DNA from: JAAEQG01 sp023133475
GTDB lineage: Bacteria; Planctomycetota; Phycisphaerae; UBA1845
DNA length: 7,373 nucleotides
Direction of reading: 5' to 3'
NCBI GenBank assembly: GCA_030631415.1
Contig: DAOVLE010000244.1
Span: forward strand, 1 to 7,373
Part shown: positions 5,790 through 7,373 of the stretch, piece by piece
Layout: every line of letters begins with the position of its first letter
How positions within the stretch are numbered: position 1 is the stretch's first letter
The notes under the pieces: model-generated
What the model saw: only the letters and a program-made list of their open reading frames with translations
Databases searched by the model: none
Told to the model about the DNA's origin: nothing
Program-made: the position numbers and the translations under genes

Positions 5790-7253
5790 ATGAACCACAA
5801 GACGGTCTACCTCGAAACCATGGGCTGCCAGATGAACGTGCTGGACAGCGAGCTGGTGCTGGAGCAATTGCGGACCCGCGGGTACGCCCCTACCGGCGAG
5901 ATGCACGAAGCCGACCTGGTGCTGATCAACACCTGTAGCGTCCGCGCCCATGCCGAGGATAAAGCCTTCTCGCGTCTGGGATCGCTAAAGAAATCCATCC
6001 GCAATAAGCCCGACAGAGTGGTGGGCGTAATTGGTTGTATGGCAGAGCGCGACCCGGACGGTATTTTCCAGAAGATGAAGCACGTCGATCTGGTCTGCGG
6101 CCCGGCGGAGCTGTACAAACTGCCCGCCATGATCGAGGAGGTGCGGCAAGGGCACAGGCATCTGGTGGCATTGACCGTCAACAAGTCGCGCAGGAACTCG
6201 CCTCTGGAGCGGTCCACTGAATACGACTCGGTCGAGGCGTTCGACCTCTCACGTGATCCGGGCTCCGATGCCGGCGTGGTTCAGTCGTACCTTCGTGTCC
6301 AGCGTGGATGCGACAAGTTCTGCACGTTTTGCGTGGTCCCGTTCACCCGAGGCCCCGAGCGTAGCCGCCCGCCGGGGCAAATCGTCGGCGAAGCCCGCAT
6401 GTTGGCTGACCACGGGTGCAAGGAGATCACCCTGCTGGGCCAAACGGTCAACAGCTACGTGAACCAAAACAACGGGCGGGCGGTGCACTTCGCCGACTTG
6501 CTGGCTCGGGTCCACGAGGTTGAGGGCATCGAGCGTATCCGCTTCGTGACCAGCTATCCCGGCGACTTCACCAGCGACATTTTTCAGGCCATGCGCGACT
6601 TGCCCAAGGTGTGCGAATACCTTCACCTTCCGGTGCAGAGCGGCTCCAACGCGGTGCTCAAACGCATGCGCCGGCAATACACCGTCGAGCGGTTCTGCGA
6701 ATTGGTGGCAGAAGCCCGTGAGACGGTGCCGGATATCACTCTGGCTACGGACTTCATCGTCGGGTTTTGCGGTGAGACCGAGCAGGAGTTCGAGGAGAGT
6801 TGCGAGCTGACCCGCCGGTGTGATTTCAAGAACATCTTTTGTTTCAAGTATTCCGAGCGGCTTGAGACCGTAGCCGGCAAACGTTTCCCCGACGATGTTC
6901 CTATCGAAGTCAAGCGCCGGCGAAATAACACGTTGCTGAAAATTCAAGAAGAAATCTCCCTGCGGAATAATCAAGCTTTGGCGGGGCGGATCGTGGAGGT
7001 TTTGGTCGAGAGTTACAGCAAAGCGGCGTTAAAGGCTCAGGAGGCTGAGCAGTCGCGTGGTAGTGAACTTTCCTGGCGGCGTTCGGACCAACTGGTAGGC
7101 CGCACACGCGGCGACCAGATCGTGGTATTCCCCGGTCGCCCCGAGGACATAGGCCGGCTGGCCAAGGTGCGCCTCACAGAAGCCACAGCGTTGACACTAC
7201 AAGGCTGCTTGGCAAGAGGCAGCAGGCAGCAGGCAAGAGGCAAGAGGCAATAG
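5790..7253 (+). CDS. miaB: tRNA-2-methylthio-N6-dimethylallyladenosine synthase (MiaB)
   Basis: MiaB is a radical SAM methylthiotransferase that converts i6A37 to ms2i6A37 in tRNAs reading UNN codons. The N-terminal domain carries the three Cys of the auxiliary 4Fe-4S cluster: Cys13 in MGCQMN, Cys49 in INTC, Cys83 in IGCMAERDP. The radical SAM motif CDKFCTFC places Cys174, Cys178 and Cys181. LGQTVNSY and LHLPVQSGSN are family hallmarks. The C-terminal TRAM domain covers about residues 398-470. The usual R.GT.A motif near residue 358 reads RLETVAGK, a mild deviation. About 475 residues are ordinary; the last 12 or so are low-complexity, because translation enters the heptamer array and the stop TAG is made by a variant heptamer. 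No Shine-Dalgarno precedes the ATG at 5790; the ATG at 5820 would remove the first conserved strand and is less likely. No promoter of its own is evident; read-through from the membrane-protein gene is possible. miaA is not in the window. Confidence 0.96.
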   Translation: MNHKTVYLETMGCQMNVLDSELVLEQLRTRGYAPTGEMHEADLVLINTCSVRAHAEDKAFSRLGSLKKSIRNKPDRVVGVIGCMAERDPDGIFQKMKHVDLVCGPAELYKLPAMIEEVRQGHRHLVALTVNKSRRNSPLERSTEYDSVEAFDLSRDPGSDAGVVQSYLRVQRGCDKFCTFCVVPFTRGPERSRPPGQIVGEARMLADHGCKEITLLGQTVNSYVNQNNGRAVHFADLLARVHEVEGIERIRFVTSYPGDFTSDIFQAMRDLPKVCEYLHLPVQSGSNAVLKRMRRQYTVERFCELVAEARETVPDITLATDFIVGFCGETEQEFEESCELTRRCDFKNIFCFKYSERLETVAGKRFPDDVPIEVKRRRNNTLLKIQEEISLRNNQALAGRIVEVLVESYSKAALKAQEAEQSRGSELSWRRSDQLVGRTRGDQIVVFPGRPEDIGRLAKVRLTEATALTLQGCLARGSRQQARGKRQ

Positions 7254-7259
7254 GCAAGA
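7211..7259. repeat. Seven tandem heptamers GGCARNA overlapping the miaB 3' end
   Basis: The units in order are GGCAAGA, GGCAGCA, GGCAGCA, GGCAAGA, GGCAAGA, GGCAATA, GGCAAGA, all exactly 7 bp. The first six are in miaB. The sixth unit's TA plus the next G forms the TAG stop. Because 7 is not a multiple of 3, any change in copy number shifts the reading frame of the miaB tail. Confidence 0.92.
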
Positions 7260-7297
7260 GCCGGGTGGCCCATGGCTTTAGGGGCTGTCGATAAAGT
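7260..7297 (+). repeat. Solitary copy of repeat family A
   Basis: Bases 7260-7292 match the reverse complement of 139-171 at 32 of 33 positions, and the direct left arm (14-43) at 26 of 30 over 7263-7292. Similarity fades just after, around 7293-7297. It follows the heptamer array with no spacer. No inverted partner is seen before the window ends. Confidence 0.85.
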
Positions 7298-7313
7298 TGG
7301 CACGAAAAATGCC
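7298..7313 (+). promoter_or_regulatory. Sigma54-like -24/-12 promoter candidate
   Basis: TGGCACG, four bases, then ATGCC keeps the invariant GG-N10-GC spacing of sigma54 promoters. The -24 block is a perfect match; the -12 block differs from TTGCW at its first and last bases. It would drive a gene beyond the right edge. A short hairpin (GCCCTG, GTTT, CAGGGC, 7311-7326) begins at the -12 element. No upstream activator site was identified. Confidence 0.3.
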
Positions 7314-7326
7314 CTGGTTTCAGGGC
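7311..7326. other. Short perfect inverted repeat
   Basis: GCCCTG and CAGGGC form a 6-bp stem around GTTT. It lies near the right edge after the miaB stop and could be a weak termination hairpin, though AT-rich sequence follows without a clear T-run. It overlaps the sigma54-like candidate, so at most one of the two readings is likely to matter. Confidence 0.4.
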
Positions 7327-7373
7327 CATACTATATGTGGGATATCATTTTTCCTCACGCACGATAGAATGGG

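Noticed and set aside
6249..6974. A 241-codon frame on the - strand inside miaB
   Set aside because: Shadow of miaB, whose radical SAM and TRAM motifs leave no doubt about the coding strand.

Overview
This GC-rich bacterial window holds four confident or fairly confident protein genes, one smaller probable gene, one HTH regulator, and an unusual density of dispersed repeats. The lineage cannot be fixed from sequence alone. Palindromic 'GGCGGGT...ACCCGCC' and 'GGGTGGGTGGA...' repeats, a GH13 enzyme with an export signal and long intergenic gaps would all fit a Planctomycetota-like genome, possibly metagenome-derived. That placement is inference with low to moderate confidence.

Layout, left to right. 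Positions 1-325 hold a 155-bp nested foldback repeat, an 11-bp tandem duplication and an extended -10 promoter. tilS (tRNA-Ile lysidine synthetase, +) follows at 326-1774. A 72-bp palindrome separates it from a convergent XRE-type HTH gene (1850-2305, -). The HTH gene carries a ten-G tract, a good sigma70-type promoter and a Cys-containing upstream ORF in its leader. A 192-bp foldback of 'CGCAGAG' repeats fills the next gap. An 83-codon gene with a strong Shine-Dalgarno sequence (2669-2920, -) lies behind an exported GH13 alpha-amylase family enzyme (3110-4930, -). A short divergent promoter region leads to a four-helix membrane protein of unknown function (5052-5597, +). A 164-bp nested foldback built on AGTCCAA heptamers then precedes miaB (tRNA ms2i6A37 methylthiotransferase, 5790-7253, +). 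miaB runs at its 3' end into a second heptamer array and a solitary copy of the first repeat family. A sigma54-like promoter candidate follows at the right edge.

How the genes relate. TilS and MiaB both modify the tRNA anticodon loop (position 34 and position 37), but they are 4 kb apart and not in one operon. The GH13 enzyme and the membrane protein are divergently transcribed. Nothing in the window forms an obvious defence, toxin-antitoxin or biosynthetic cluster.

The most notable signal is the repeat landscape. A structured repeat lies at or close to the 3' end of five of the six genes; the exception is the GH13 gene, whose 3' gap holds only a 15-bp palindrome. The one divergent, promoter-only gap has none. 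In three genes (tilS, the 83-codon gene, miaB) the stop codon overlaps the repeat. Three of the elements are nested, with one palindromic family wrapped around another or around tandem short repeats. This looks like repeated insertion or growth of elements at gene ends. No transposase that could explain it is visible in the window.
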